DNA of 64,000 nt from the NCBI RefSeq assembly GCF_027853965.1, contig NZ_JAQGLB010000002.1, forward strand, positions 1 to 64,000. Direction: 5' to 3'. This document shows positions 1 to 8,796 of the stretch, one piece after another; position 1 is the stretch's first letter; the number at the start of each line of letters is the position of its first letter. The notes below the pieces were generated by a model. That model made no database searches and was not told where the DNA came from. It saw only the letters and a list, made by a program, of their open reading frames with translations. The position numbers were made by a program, and so were the translations under genes. This DNA comes from Saccharopolyspora indica. GTDB lineage: Bacteria > Actinomycetota > Actinomycetes > Mycobacteriales > Pseudonocardiaceae.

Positions 1-5
1 GGCTA

Positions 6-37
6 ACCCGACGCCGCCAGCCGGGCGGTGGTCGGGT
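6..37 (+). terminator. Hairpin terminator of a gene lying before the window
   Basis: ACCCGAC (6-12) pairs with GTCGGGT (31-37), and CCGCC (14-18) pairs with GGCGG (24-28) inside it. A TAA at 4-6 could be the stop codon of a gene that ends at the window edge. There is no U-tract, which is common for actinobacterial hairpin terminators. The upstream gene cannot be identified. Confidence 0.5.
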
Positions 38-42
38 GAGGG

Positions 43-72
43 GCTGGTCAATTTCGTACGAAATTGACCAGC
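43..72. promoter_or_regulatory. 30-bp perfect palindrome before the hut operon, probable operator
   Basis: The left half GCTGGTCAATTTCGT (43-57) is the exact reverse complement of the right half (58-72). The AT-rich centre and the position 50 bp before the first hut gene fit an operator for a dimeric regulator better than a terminator, because a separate GC hairpin lies at 6-37. No regulator gene is adjacent inside the window. Confidence 0.6.
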
Positions 73-121
73 ACCCGGGTGACGGAGCTCGTGGTTTCGG
101 TGCGTTCAGGAAGGGGTCGAG

Positions 122-1324
122 GTGGTTTCACCAGGTGCGTTGTTGGCGGCGATCGACGGGGTCGGCGCGGACCGGCGGCGGGGCGGGTTCTCGCGGCACG
201 TCTTCGACGACGCCGAGCGGCAGCTGCGCGAGTGGTTCGTCGAGCAGGCCGAGCGGCGGGGCCTGCGGGTCACCACCGACCGCAACGCCAACATCTGGGC
301 GTGGTGGGGCGAGCCCGGTGACGACGCGGTCGTGACCGGCAGCCACCTCGACTCGGTGCCCGGCGGCGGTGCCTTCGACGGGCCGCTGGGCGTGGTCAGC
401 TCGCTGAGCGCCGTGGACCTGTTGCAGGAACGGGGTTTCCGGCCGCGGCGACCGCTGGCGGTGGTGGTGTTCGCGGAGGAGGAAGGCGGCCGGTTCGGCG
501 TTCCGTGCCTGGGTTCGCGGCTGCTGGCCGGGACCATCGACGCCGACCGGGCCCGCGCGCTGCGCGACCCGAGCGGCGTGACCTTCGCCGAGGCGATGAG
601 CGCCGCTGGCGCGGACCCGTCCCTGGTGGGCCGCGACGAGGAGGCGCTGCGGCGCATCGGGCAGTTCGTCGAGCTGCACGTGGAGCAGGGGCGCGGGCTG
701 ATCGACCTGGACCGGCCGGTCGCGGTGGCCTCGTCGATCCTGTCGCACGGCAGGTGGCGGTTCCGGTTCAGCGGCCAGGGCAACCACGCGGGCGCCACGC
801 TGCTGGCCGACCGGCGCGATCCGATGCTGCCCGCCGCGGAGCTGGTGGTGGCCGCGCGCCGGGCCGCTGGATCGGTCGCCGACGGCCGGGCGACGGTGGG
901 CAGGCTGGTGCCGACGCCGGGCGGCACCAACGTGATCGCATCCACTGTGGACGTGTGGTTGGACGCGCGGTCGCCGCAGGACGCGGGAACCCGCTCGATG
1001 GTGGCGGACCTGACCGGTGCGGCGCACGAGCTCGCCGCCGCCGAGGGCTGCGAGGTGGAGGTCGTCGAGGAGTCCTACGGCGACACGGTGCACTTCGATG
1101 CCGCATTCCGCGACCAGCTCAGCGGGCTGCTGGACGGCGCACCGGCGCTGGCCACGGGAGCCGGGCACGACGCGGGCGTCCTCGCCGCCGAGGTCCCGAC
1201 CGCGATGCTGTTCGTGCGCAACCCGACCGGCATCAGCCACGCACCCGAGGAGCACGCCGAGGACGACGACTGCACCGAAGGCGCGCACGCGCTCGCGCGC
1301 GTCCTGGAACACCTGGCGGGCTGA
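122..1324 (+). CDS. M20-family amidohydrolase (allantoate/N-carbamoyl amino acid hydrolase type) of the hut operon
   Basis: The protein has 400 residues, normal for the allantoate amidohydrolase/N-carbamoyl amino acid hydrolase branch of M20 metallopeptidases. Metal-site motifs are visible: GSHLDS (73-78), GGGAFDG (81-87), the EEEGG segment (119-123), ELHVEQG (184-190) and SHAPEE near residue 372. The GTG start is chosen because AGGAAGGGG lies about six bases upstream. The gene ends three bases before hutF, so it is the first gene of a hutF-hutI operon. From that context I infer that it removes the formyl group of N-formylglutamate, the product of HutF, and so replaces HutG. A role in allantoate breakdown is the alternative from sequence family alone. 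Confidence 0.85.
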   Translation: MVSPGALLAAIDGVGADRRRGGFSRHVFDDAERQLREWFVEQAERRGLRVTTDRNANIWAWWGEPGDDAVVTGSHLDSVPGGGAFDGPLGVVSSLSAVDLLQERGFRPRRPLAVVVFAEEEGGRFGVPCLGSRLLAGTIDADRARALRDPSGVTFAEAMSAAGADPSLVGRDEEALRRIGQFVELHVEQGRGLIDLDRPVAVASSILSHGRWRFRFSGQGNHAGATLLADRRDPMLPAAELVVAARRAAGSVADGRATVGRLVPTPGGTNVIASTVDVWLDARSPQDAGTRSMVADLTGAAHELAAAEGCEVEVVEESYGDTVHFDAAFRDQLSGLLDGAPALATGAGHDAGVLAAEVPTAMLFVRNPTGISHAPEEHAEDDDCTEGAHALARVLEHLAG

Positions 1325-1327
1325 GCG

Positions 1328-2650
1328 ATGACGACGTACTGGTGCGAATGGGCCTGGCTGCCGCAGGGGCCGCAGCCGGGCGTGCGGTTCGAGGTCGAGC
1401 GGGGCCGGATCACCGCGGTGGCGGTCGACGTCCCGGCGGGAGGCGCCGAGCAGCTGCCGGGGATGGTGCTGCCGGGCCTGGCCAACGCCCACTCGCACGC
1501 CTTCCACCGGGCGCTGCGCGGCTGGCACACCGGCGCGCGCGGCACCTTCTGGACCTGGCGCGAGCAGATGTACCAGGTCGCGGCGGCGCTGGAGCCGGAC
1601 AGCTACTACCGGCTCGCGCGCGGGGTGTACGCGGAGATGGCGCTGGCCGGGATCACCTGCGTCGGCGAGTTCCACTACCTGCACCACGCCGCCGGCGGAA
1701 CCCGCTACGCCGACGCGAACGCGATGGGCGAAGCGCTGGCGCAGGCCGCGCGGGACGTGGGGATCCGGCTGACGCTGCTGGACACCTGTTACCTGGCAGG
1801 CGGTTTCGGTCGTGAGCTGGAGGGCGTGCAGCTCCGGTTCTCCGACGGGGACGCGGCGGGCTGGATGTCCCGGGTGGATGAGTTCACTGTGGACGAACGG
1901 ATTCGCCTCGGTGCCGCGGTGCACTCGGTGCGGGCGGTGCCGGACGCGGCGATCCCGGAAGTCACCGGCTGGGCGCGCGGCAGGCCGCTGCACGTCCACC
2001 TCTCCGAGCAGCGCGCGGAGAACGAGGCGTGCCTCGCCGCGCACGGCTGCACGCCGACGCAGCTGCTGGAGTCCCACGGCGCGCTCGGGCCGGACACCAC
2101 CGCCGTGCACGCCACCCACCTGAGCGCGGGTGACGTGGCGCTGCTCGGCGGCAGCGGGACCGGGGTGTGCCTGTGCCTGACGACCGAAGCCGATCTGGCC
2201 GACGGCATCGGCCCCGCACCGGCGTTGCGGGTCGCCGGGAGCCGGTTGTCGATCGGCAGCGACGGGCACTCGGTGATCGACCCGTTCGCCGAGGTCCAGG
2301 CGATCGAGTCCTACCAGCGGCTGGCCACCGAGACCCGCGGCCACTTCGCCGCCGGCGAGCTGCTCGACGCGGCCGCCGAAGCCGGCCACCGCTCCCTCGG
2401 CTGGACCGACGCCGGTCGGCTGGAAGTCGGAGCCCGCGCCGACTTCGTCGCGATCGACCTCGGCTCGACGCGCCTGGCCGGTGCCGCGCCCGAAGCGGTC
2501 CCGGCCGTCGCGCGGGCCGATGACGTGCGAGAAGTGATCGCCGACGGCGAGCGCATCGTGCACGACCGGGCGCACCGCGCCGTCGACGCCGCGCGGGAGC
2601 TCCGCGACGCGATCGCCGACCTGCGAGTACTAGGAGCGAGGACCAGCTGA
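1328..2650 (+). CDS. hutF: Formimidoylglutamate deiminase (HutF)
   Basis: This 440-residue amidohydrolase converts N-formimidoyl-L-glutamate to N-formyl-L-glutamate and ammonia in the five-step histidine pathway. Metal-binding motifs are [13 protein letters not shown] (HxH at 55-57), HVHLSEQ near residue 220, ATHLS, and IGSDGHS near residue 310, all typical of the HutF branch. The ATG start follows the preceding stop by three bases and the stop is two bases before hutI, so translation is probably coupled. It acts in the cytoplasm. Identification is firm because both the motifs and the hutI neighbour agree. Confidence 0.92.
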   Translation: MTTYWCEWAWLPQGPQPGVRFEVERGRITAVAVDVPAGGAEQLPGMVLPGLANAHSHAFHRALRGWHTGARGTFWTWREQMYQVAAALEPDSYYRLARGVYAEMALAGITCVGEFHYLHHAAGGTRYADANAMGEALAQAARDVGIRLTLLDTCYLAGGFGRELEGVQLRFSDGDAAGWMSRVDEFTVDERIRLGAAVHSVRAVPDAAIPEVTGWARGRPLHVHLSEQRAENEACLAAHGCTPTQLLESHGALGPDTTAVHATHLSAGDVALLGGSGTGVCLCLTTEADLADGIGPAPALRVAGSRLSIGSDGHSVIDPFAEVQAIESYQRLATETRGHFAAGELLDAAAEAGHRSLGWTDAGRLEVGARADFVAIDLGSTRLAGAAPEAVPAVARADDVREVIADGERIVHDRAHRAVDAARELRDAIADLRVLGARTS

Positions 2651-2652
2651 CG

Positions 2653-3810
2653 ATGGCAACCACTGTTATTACTGGAATCGGCGAGCTGACCACCAACGAC
2701 GAGGCGCTCGGCACGCTCGCCGACGCCGCCCTGGTCCTGGACGGCGACCGCGTCGCCTGGGTCGGCCCGGTGGCCAACGCGCCCGACGCCGACGAGCGGA
2801 TCGACGTGGCAGGCCGCGCGGTCCTGCCCGGCTGGGTCGACAGCCACACCCACCTGGTCTTCGCCGGAGACCGCACCGCCGAGTTCGCCGCCCGCATGGC
2901 GGGCCGGCCCTACCAGGCGGGCGGCATCGCGGTGACCGTCGACGCCACCCGCGCGGCCACCGACGAGGAACTGGCCGCGAACCTGCGCGCCCACCTCGAC
3001 GAAGCCGCCGCCCAGGGCACCACCTGCGCGGAGACCAAGACCGGCTACGGCCTGACGGTGGCCGACGAACTGCGCTCGGCGAAGCTGGCCGCCGAAGCCG
3101 ACGAGGTGACCTTCCTCGGCGCGCACCTGGTGCCGCCGGGCACCGACGCGGACAGCTACGTGGACCTGGTGTGCGGGGAGATGCTCGACGCGGTGGCCCC
3201 GCACGTGGGCTGGTGCGACGTCTTCTGCGAGCACGGCGCGTTCGACGCCGACCAGTCCCGGCGGGTGCTGGAAGCGGCCAAGGCGCGCGGCCTGGGGCTG
3301 CGCGTCCACGGCAACCAGCTCCGGCAGGGGCCGGGCGTGCAGCTGGCCGTCGAACTCGGCGCGGCGAGCGTGGACCACTGCACCTACCTGAGCGAGTCCG
3401 ATGTGGACGCGCTGGCGGGGTCGGGAACGGTCGCGACGCTGCTCCCCGCGTGCGATCTGTCGACCCGCCAGCCGCTGCCGGACGCCCGAGCGCTGCTCGA
3501 AGCGGGCGCGACGGTGGCGCTGGCCTCCAACTGCAACCCGGGCTCGTCCTACACCTCGTCGATGGCCTACTGCGTGACCACGGCGGTCCTGCAGATGCGG
3601 ATGACCGTCGAGGAAGCGGTGCGCGCGGCGACCTTGGGCGGCGCGAAGGCGCTGCGCCGCGACTCTGGCGACGGCGCGGTCGGCGTGCTGCGCGAAGGGG
3701 CCCGCGCGGATGTGCACGTGCTGGACGCGCCGAGCACGACTTGGCTCGCCTACCGCCCCGGCGTCCCGCTCACCCACGCGGTCTGGCGGAAGGGGCGGCG
3801 AATCCGCTGA
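2653..3810 (+). CDS. hutI: Imidazolonepropionase (HutI)
   Basis: This 385-residue amidohydrolase opens imidazolone-5-propionate to N-formimidoyl-L-glutamate, the step before HutF. Visible family motifs are [12 protein letters not shown] (HTH at 65-67), ETKTGYG, FCEHGAF, and SNCNPGSS late in the chain. The length matches the family. It is the last gene of the three-gene operon: its start is two bases after the hutF stop. The hutH and hutU genes are not in the window. A 24-bp repeat lies 15 bases past the stop. Confidence 0.95.
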   Translation: MATTVITGIGELTTNDEALGTLADAALVLDGDRVAWVGPVANAPDADERIDVAGRAVLPGWVDSHTHLVFAGDRTAEFAARMAGRPYQAGGIAVTVDATRAATDEELAANLRAHLDEAAAQGTTCAETKTGYGLTVADELRSAKLAAEADEVTFLGAHLVPPGTDADSYVDLVCGEMLDAVAPHVGWCDVFCEHGAFDADQSRRVLEAAKARGLGLRVHGNQLRQGPGVQLAVELGAASVDHCTYLSESDVDALAGSGTVATLLPACDLSTRQPLPDARALLEAGATVALASNCNPGSSYTSSMAYCVTTAVLQMRMTVEEAVRAATLGGAKALRRDSGDGAVGVLREGARADVHVLDAPSTTWLAYRPGVPLTHAVWRKGRRIR

Positions 3811-3824
3811 TCAGAGCGGGTGCG

Positions 3825-3848
3825 TGACAGGAAGGTTCCCATGCTCGC
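3825..3848 (+). repeat. 24-bp repeat, cluster 1, single copy
   Basis: One exact forward copy (TGACAGGAAGGTTCCC then ATGCTCGC). It sits in the convergent gap between hutI and the membrane protein gene, seven bases from the latter's stop codon. Confidence 0.9.
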
Positions 3849-3854
3849 ACGGCA

Positions 3855-4709
3855 TCACGGCGTGCCCGCGGACCGCTTCCGCGGCGGTGCGGCGATGAAG
3901 GGCCAGCACGCGAGGGCGCCGAGGAAGAGCGGGGTGAGCGCCGTCCCGAGCGTCCCGTCCAGTTGCCGGATCCAGTCCGGCGGATCCGGGTGGTTGTTGA
4001 AGACCAGCGGAACCCGCCACCAGGCCAGCGGCAGCACGTAGAGCGCCTGGCTCACCGCGCCGAGCGCCAGCGCGACCCGGGCGCTTCGGGTCCGCAGGGC
4101 GAGGTCGACGGCGTCGTCGGGGCTGAACGATCGCGTCGCCGAGCACCACAGCACCACGGCGACGGCCAGCAGGCCGGCAGCGGTCGCCAGCAGCGGGACG
4201 GCGATCGGGATGTCGAGCCTGGTCGTCGAGTGGACGGACGAAGCGTTGACCTCGGCGAGGGTGGACGTCGCGAGCTGTTGCGCCGAGAGGTCGAAGATCG
4301 CGGTGACGAGCGTGGTCAGCAGCAGGAGGCCGTAGACCGCCAGGGCCCACCTCGGAACGAGCGCGAACAGCGGACGCGCAACGGGTGGAGCGTGCTTGCG
4401 CGTCGCCAGCAGTTCGGCGATCGCCGCTGCGAGCAGGAGCGCGGTCGGGATCGAGGTGAACCGGTACTGGTCGGTCCCGGTCATCACGTGGGTGATCCAC
4501 ATCATCGCGGGAACGAGGAGCGGGTAGCAGGCCCACCGCAGCCGCCGGTAGCGCAGGGCCGTCGCGACCTGGGCTTCCGACGGTTCGGGCACGCCCCACT
4601 TGGTCACGAGCTTGCGCGCGCCCCGGCGGTCGAACCAGTAGATGGCGGCGAGCACCAGGACGAACAAGCCGTGGGCCAGTGCGATCTTGAAGGCGGTCAG
4701 CAGGGTCAA
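3855..4709 (-). CDS. Integral membrane protein of unknown function
   Basis: About 284 residues with roughly seven hydrophobic segments, including residues 5-24, 115-137, 166-187, 212-232 and 252-270, so it should span the cytoplasmic membrane. I recognise no family. A longer reading starting with TTG at 4754 is possible, but the TTG at 4709 has AGGAGG six bases upstream and removes a proline-rich leader, so I prefer it. The gene converges with hutI. No catalytic motif is evident and its role is unknown. Confidence 0.7.
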   Translation of the reverse strand: MTLLTAFKIALAHGLFVLVLAAIYWFDRRGARKLVTKWGVPEPSEAQVATALRYRRLRWACYPLLVPAMMWITHVMTGTDQYRFTSIPTALLLAAAIAELLATRKHAPPVARPLFALVPRWALAVYGLLLLTTLVTAIFDLSAQQLATSTLAEVNASSVHSTTRLDIPIAVPLLATAAGLLAVAVVLWCSATRSFSPDDAVDLALRTRSARVALALGAVSQALYVLPLAWWRVPLVFNNHPDPPDWIRQLDGTLGTALTPLFLGALACWPFIAAPPRKRSAGTP

Positions 4710-4823
4710 CGTGCCCCTCCTCGGTGGCGGTGCCCCGGTGAGGCTAGTGATCAACTCGGGTTCGCGGGGCCGTATCGGGTGATCTCGTGCCGCGGTGGCG
4801 AGAACCTCCGGGATCCCCTTGAT

Positions 4824-4839
4824 CTCCAGTTAAGTCGAG
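4824..4839. promoter_or_regulatory. Imperfect dyad upstream of the MDR gene, possible MerR-type operator
   Basis: CTCCAGTTAAGTCGAG is symmetrical at 12 of 16 positions and lies just after a TTGATC (4819-4824), 40 bp before the oxidoreductase start. The centre resembles MerR/SoxR-type operators, but no clear -10 box is visible. Confidence 0.35.
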
Positions 4840-4878
4840 GTTGAAAGCTGGTCTCACCTACGGAGGACGGAGTCGGAA

Positions 4879-5844
4879 ATGCGTGCGGTGGAAGTGACCC
4901 GGTTCGGTGGCCCGGAAGTGCTGTCGGTGGTCGAGGCGGCCGCTCCGGAGCCGGGGCCGGGACAGGTGGTGGTGCGGATGTCCGCAGTGGACGTCCTGTT
5001 CCTCGACACCCAGCTGCGCGGCGGGTGGGGAGAGGACTTCTTCGGGTTCGAGCCGCCGTACGTGCCCGGTGACGGAGTGGCGGGCGAAGTGGTCGCCCTC
5101 GGGTCGGACGTCGACCCGTCCTGGCTGGGGCGGACGGTCGTCGCCAGCACCGGCAACAGCGGCACCTACGCCGAATTCGTCGCCGTGGACGAAGCAGCGC
5201 TGCTCGCCGTTCCGGACGGGTTGAAGGCGCGGGAAGCGGTATCGCTGCTGCACGACGGGGCCACCGCGGTGTGGCTGGCCGAAGCCGCCGGTATCCGGCC
5301 CGGCGACCGCGTCCTGGTCACGACGGCGGTCGGCGGGGCCGGATCGCTGCTGGTGCAGCTGGCGCGCGCCGCCGGCGCCCAGGTCGTCGGCCTGGCCCGG
5401 GGAGAGGTGAAGCTGGAGCTGGTGCGCTCGCTCGGCGCGGACGCGGTCGACTACACCGAGCCCGACTGGGTCGAGCAGGTGCGCGAGCTGGCCGGTGGTG
5501 GCGTCGACGTCGTGCTCGACGGCGCCGGTGGCCGGACCGGCAGCGATGCGTTCCGAGCGGTCAACGACGGTGCCCGGGTCTTCACCTACGGCGCGCCCGG
5601 CGGCGACTTCGCCGAGCACGACGAAGCGGAGGCCGAGCGGCGCGGGCTGACCGTGGTCGGACTGCTCGACAGGCAGCCGGACGTCGAGGGGCTGCGGGGG
5701 ATGGCAGCGCGCGCACTGGCGGAAGCCGCGGCCGGGCGGATCAAGCCGACCATCGGCCGGACGTTCCCGCTGGAGCGCGCGGCGGAAGCACACGCCTCCG
5801 TCGAGTCCCGCGCCACGCCGGGCCGGACGCTCCTGCTCGCCTGA
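4879..5844 (+). CDS. Zinc-independent MDR oxidoreductase (NADPH:quinone oxidoreductase type)
   Basis: A 321-residue medium-chain dehydrogenase/reductase. The N-terminal GroES-like half includes GDGVAGEVV. The NADPH-binding half contains TTAVGGAGSLLVQLA (about residues 149-163), the AxxGGxG-type motif of quinone oxidoreductases. The structural cysteines of zinc alcohol dehydrogenases are absent. The ATG follows GGAGGACGGAG. It is monocistronic, with a hairpin (5841-5866) covering the stop codon. The substrate is probably a quinone or enone, inferred from family only. Confidence 0.8.
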   Translation: MRAVEVTRFGGPEVLSVVEAAAPEPGPGQVVVRMSAVDVLFLDTQLRGGWGEDFFGFEPPYVPGDGVAGEVVALGSDVDPSWLGRTVVASTGNSGTYAEFVAVDEAALLAVPDGLKAREAVSLLHDGATAVWLAEAAGIRPGDRVLVTTAVGGAGSLLVQLARAAGAQVVGLARGEVKLELVRSLGADAVDYTEPDWVEQVRELAGGGVDVVLDGAGGRTGSDAFRAVNDGARVFTYGAPGGDFAEHDEAEAERRGLTVVGLLDRQPDVEGLRGMAARALAEAAAGRIKPTIGRTFPLERAAEAHASVESRATPGRTLLLA

Positions 5845-5866
5845 CCGGCGCGAAACGCCTGGTCAG
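5841..5866 (+). terminator. Terminator of the MDR gene
   Basis: CTGACCGGCG (5841-5850) pairs with CGCC (5856-5859) and, past one bulged T, GGTCAG (5861-5866). The stem contains the TGA stop. Two 24-bp repeats follow. Confidence 0.6.
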
Positions 5867-5876
5867 GGGTAGTGCA

Positions 5877-5937
5877 TGACAGGAAGGTTCCCATGCTCGC
5901 AACCGGTCGGCGGTGACAGGAAGGTTCCCATGCTCGC
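5877..5937 (+). repeat. 24-bp repeat, cluster 2, two copies
   Basis: Forward copies at 5877-5900 and 5914-5937, 37 bp start to start, in the convergent gap between the MDR gene and a LysR gene. The second copy ends eight bases from the LysR stop. Confidence 0.9.
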
Positions 5938-5945
5938 GGCTCTGC

Positions 5946-6845
5946 TCAGCCGGTTCCGGGGGTGTGGTCCCGGCAGCAGCGGACGAAGTCCTGGACGACC
6001 GGGTTGGTGTCGTCGGCCGGTGCCCAGGCGACGCCGACCCGGCTCGGGCCGACACCGGTGACCGGGCGGTAGGTGACGCCGGGGCGCGCGTAGAAGCGGG
6101 CGGAGGATTCCGGGGCGAGCGCGACGCCGTAGCCGTTGGCGATCGCGCTGAGCCAGGCGTCGGGCTGGTCGGTGACGGCGCCGATGCGGACCGGGTGGCC
6201 GCCGCGTTCCTCCACGGCCAGCCAGTGGTCCCGCCACCAGCCGGTCTCCTCGGGAGCTGCCACGAACGGTTCGTCGCGCAGGTCGTGGAACGCGAGCTCC
6301 TCGCGCGCGGCGAGCGGATGCGTCGAGGGCAGCGCCACCCAGCGGGGTTCGGTGAGCAGGACCGCCACCCGCAGCGCCTCCTGGCCCGGGAACGGCAGTC
6401 GCAGCAGGGCCACGTCGACGTCCCCGTCGGCGAGCCCGGCGGTCGGGTTCGACCACGACGCCTGCCGCATGTCGACCCGCCAGCCGGGGCGGAGCCTGCC
6501 GAACGCCGCGACGATCTGCTGGGTCGCCTCGTTGGCCGCGCTGGCCAGGAAACCGACCCGCAGGACGCGCGCTTCCCGGCTGGCCGAGCTCCGCGTTTCC
6601 CGCAGCGCCTCGTCCCAGCTGGCCAGCAGCTCGGGCACCCGCGCGGCCAAGGCGCGGCCGGGCTCGGTGAGGGCCATGCCGGTGCGGGAGCGCGTGAACA
6701 GCTGAACGCCGAGCAGCGCCTCCAGCTGCTTGACCTGCTTGGTCAGCGCGGGTTGGGAGACGAACAGGAGCTCCGCGGCGCGGGTCAGGCTGCCCGCTTC
6801 CGCCACTGCGGCGAAGTAGCGCAGCAGCCGCGTGTCGACATCCAT
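5946..6845 (-). CDS. LysR-family transcriptional regulator
   Basis: The protein has 299 residues. The N-terminal winged helix-turn-helix shows LLRYFAAVAEAGSLTRAA followed by SQPALTKQVKQLE (about residues 7-45), and an effector-binding domain makes up the rest. The ATG start lies 86 bp from the divergent DoxX-like gene, the usual LysR arrangement, so that gene is its likely target. The effector is unknown. Confidence 0.88.
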   Translation of the reverse strand: MDVDTRLLRYFAAVAEAGSLTRAAELLFVSQPALTKQVKQLEALLGVQLFTRSRTGMALTEPGRALAARVPELLASWDEALRETRSSASREARVLRVGFLASAANEATQQIVAAFGRLRPGWRVDMRQASWSNPTAGLADGDVDVALLRLPFPGQEALRVAVLLTEPRWVALPSTHPLAAREELAFHDLRDEPFVAAPEETGWWRDHWLAVEERGGHPVRIGAVTDQPDAWLSAIANGYGVALAPESSARFYARPGVTYRPVTGVGPSRVGVAWAPADDTNPVVQDFVRCCRDHTPGTG

Positions 6846-6931
6846 GCCACCAGGTTATAGATGCAGGTATTGGACGCAACCAGCGCTGGTGGCGAGGCTG
6901 GGGGAGTCAGCTGCTGCGGAGGAGGAATCCA

Positions 6932-7282
6932 GTGCTCACGGCCTACCTGATCGTCACGTCGATCACGATCCTGCTCAACGCCGGGATCGCAGCCGCCGAT
7001 CTGGCCCGGGCGAAGTTCGTCCTCGCCACCTCGTCGGCCGTGCAGGTCCCCGCGTCGTGGCTCCCGATGCTCGGCTCGCTCAAAGCCGCGGGGGCGCTCG
7101 GTCTCCTGCTCGGACTGCTGGGCGTCCGGTTCCTCGGCACCGCCGCGGCGATCGGGCTCGTCCTGTTCTACATCGGCGCCGTCATCGCCCACGTGCGCGC
7201 CCGCAAGTACGCCACGATCGTCGGTCCCGGGCTCTTCCTGGGCTTGGCCGCCGCGACGCTCGCCCTCGGCCTCGCGTCGTGA
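6932..7282 (+). CDS. DoxX-like small membrane protein
   Basis: A 116-residue protein with four hydrophobic segments and the layout of DoxX-like proteins (ITILLNAGIAAADL near the N-terminus, MLGSLKAAGALGLLLG in the middle). GTG follows GGAGGAGGAATCC. It is divergent from the LysR gene and probably controlled by it. Function is unknown; such proteins are often linked to redox stress or quinone chemistry, which would also suit the neighbouring MDR enzyme. Confidence 0.78.
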   Translation: MLTAYLIVTSITILLNAGIAAADLARAKFVLATSSAVQVPASWLPMLGSLKAAGALGLLLGLLGVRFLGTAAAIGLVLFYIGAVIAHVRARKYATIVGPGLFLGLAAATLALGLAS

Positions 7283-7680
7283 ACGGCGGTTCGCGCGCGC
7301 GAAAGCACAGACCGGCGCGGTGACGGCTGGGCGGAACGGACAATCTCGATCACGTTTTTGTTCGGAGTGGACAATGGGCGCGTCTCCCGGCTCGGCCATC
7401 CTCGGAGTGGAACGCCGGTGTCGATGCACGGGAGGGCTGGTCATGCTCGGCGATATCGCAGCTGTCCGTCGTGACCGCCGCGTGCCCGGCCGGTCGTTCG
7501 CGGCCGGCTGTCCCCGGCCGGTGCGGAGCCGCGGCTCGCGGGAAGCGAAAACCACCTCCCGCTGAGCGCCCCGCCGATTCCGGCACCGCGGACCGAACGC
7601 CGCGCTCCTCGCCCGAGCCGCTGCGATGAATCCGGGTGCGACGTCGGACTTGCCACCGAACGATCGAAACCGAGGAAACG
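7283..7680. other. 398-bp stretch without a convincing gene
   Basis: Short reading frames here show no family features. A 13-bp direct repeat is present, CGGAACGGACAAT (7332-7344) and CGGAGTGGACAAT (7363-7375), 31 bp apart, with a T-run between them. It could belong to the control region of the Gre-type gene. No hairpin or 24-bp repeat is seen. Confidence 0.4.
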
Positions 7681-8109
7681 ATGACCACTGCTCAACCCCG
7701 CTGGCTGACCAAGGAAGCCCACGCCCGGTTGCGCGCGGAGCTCGACGACCTGCTCGCCCGCCGCACCGAGAACGAGGGCGAGGAAGAAGCCCAGCGGCGC
7801 GCCCGCATCCGGGAGATCCAGGAGCTGCTGCGCGACGCGGTGGTCGGCGAAGCGCCGCCGGACGACGGCATCGCCGAACCCGGCATGGTCCTCACGGTCC
7901 GCTTCGAGGACGGCGACACCGAGACGTTCCTGCTCGGCGCGCGCGGCGGAGCCGATGACGACCTCGACGTCTACTCACCGGAATCGCCGCTCGGCGCGGC
8001 GCTTTCCGGAGCCAAGCAGGGCGAGCGGCGCACCTACCCGGTCCCGAACGGCGGCACGGCGGAAGTGACGCTCGTGCGAGCCGTGCCCCACGGACAACAC
8101 CGCAGGTGA
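7681..8109 (+). CDS. GreA/GreB-family transcription elongation factor-like protein
   Basis: 142 residues. The first 65 are charged and helical, as in the Gre coiled coil that enters the RNA polymerase secondary channel. The rest is an FKBP-like Gre C-terminal domain (PGMVLTVRFEDGD, then SPLGAALSGAKQGERRTYPV). The ATG follows GAGGAAA; an earlier ATG at 7636 lacks a ribosome site. The N-terminal part is somewhat shorter than in GreA (about 158 residues), so it may be a Gre paralogue rather than the housekeeping factor. The stop overlaps the next start (GTGA). Confidence 0.78.
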   Translation: MTTAQPRWLTKEAHARLRAELDDLLARRTENEGEEEAQRRARIREIQELLRDAVVGEAPPDDGIAEPGMVLTVRFEDGDTETFLLGARGGADDDLDVYSPESPLGAALSGAKQGERRTYPVPNGGTAEVTLVRAVPHGQHRR

Positions 8110-8795
8110 ACGGCCTGTACGCGGGCACGTTCTCGATCGCCGCCTACGACGTGGCCGCCGGCTGCGCAGGCATCGCGATCAGCACGCGAATGCCCGCGAT
8201 CGGGTCGCTGGCAGTGCACGTGCGCGCTGATCGCGGTGCCGTCGCGACCCAGGCGCTGATCAACCCGCTGCTCGGCACCGACGGGCTGGAGCTGCTCCGC
8301 ACGCACTCGGCCGAAGCGGCGTTGCACGCACTGCTCGCATCAGATCCGGGCGCGGACTCCCGGCAGGTCGCGGTCGTGGACCGGCACGGCCGCGCGGCCG
8401 CCCACACCGGCCCGGAAACCCACCCGTGGCGCGGCCACCGGGTGGGCCCGGGCTACGCCGTCGCCGGGAACACGCTGGTGGACGCGCGAACGGCGGACGC
8501 CATGGCCGAGCAGTTCGAGGCCACCGCGGGCGAACCGCTGCACGAGCGGCTGCTCTCCGCGCTCGAAGCAGGTCAGCGGGCCGGCGGCGACCGGCGCGGG
8601 AAGCAGAGCGCCGCGCTGCACGTCAACACCGGCGCGCCGCACCCGTACCTCGACCTGCGGGTGGACGACCACCCGGAACCGGTCGCCGAGCTGCGCCGGA
8701 TCCACGGGGTCGCCGAACGCGAACTGCTGCCGTTCGTGGCAGCCCTGCCGACCAGGGAGAACCCGCTGGGCGAGTTCGAGCGCCTGCTCGGCTGA
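8106..8795 (+). CDS. DUF1028-family putative Ntn-hydrolase
   Basis: 229 residues. The start matches DUF1028 proteins: TFSIAAYD, then a long alternating segment, RADRGAVATQALINP (about residues 40-54), and GNTLVDARTADAM (about 122-134). The family has an Ntn-hydrolase-like fold; the substrate is unknown. Its GTG overlaps the stop of the Gre-type gene by four bases, so the two are translationally coupled. It converges with the LysR gene that ends at 8797, leaving one base between the stops. Confidence 0.82.
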   Translation: MNGLYAGTFSIAAYDVAAGCAGIAISTRMPAIGSLAVHVRADRGAVATQALINPLLGTDGLELLRTHSAEAALHALLASDPGADSRQVAVVDRHGRAAAHTGPETHPWRGHRVGPGYAVAGNTLVDARTADAMAEQFEATAGEPLHERLLSALEAGQRAGGDRRGKQSAALHVNTGAPHPYLDLRVDDHPEPVAELRRIHGVAERELLPFVAALPTRENPLGEFERLLG

Positions 8796-8796
8796 C

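Noticed and set aside
128-2575. Minus-strand 815-codon frame opposite hutF and the M20 gene
   Set aside because: Shadow frame of low-complexity composition; the plus strand carries clear enzyme motifs.
5877-5937. The repeat as a transcription terminator
   Set aside because: The dyad GGAA-NN-TTCC is too short and its loop too small for a stable RNA hairpin, and copies lie beyond real hairpin terminators.
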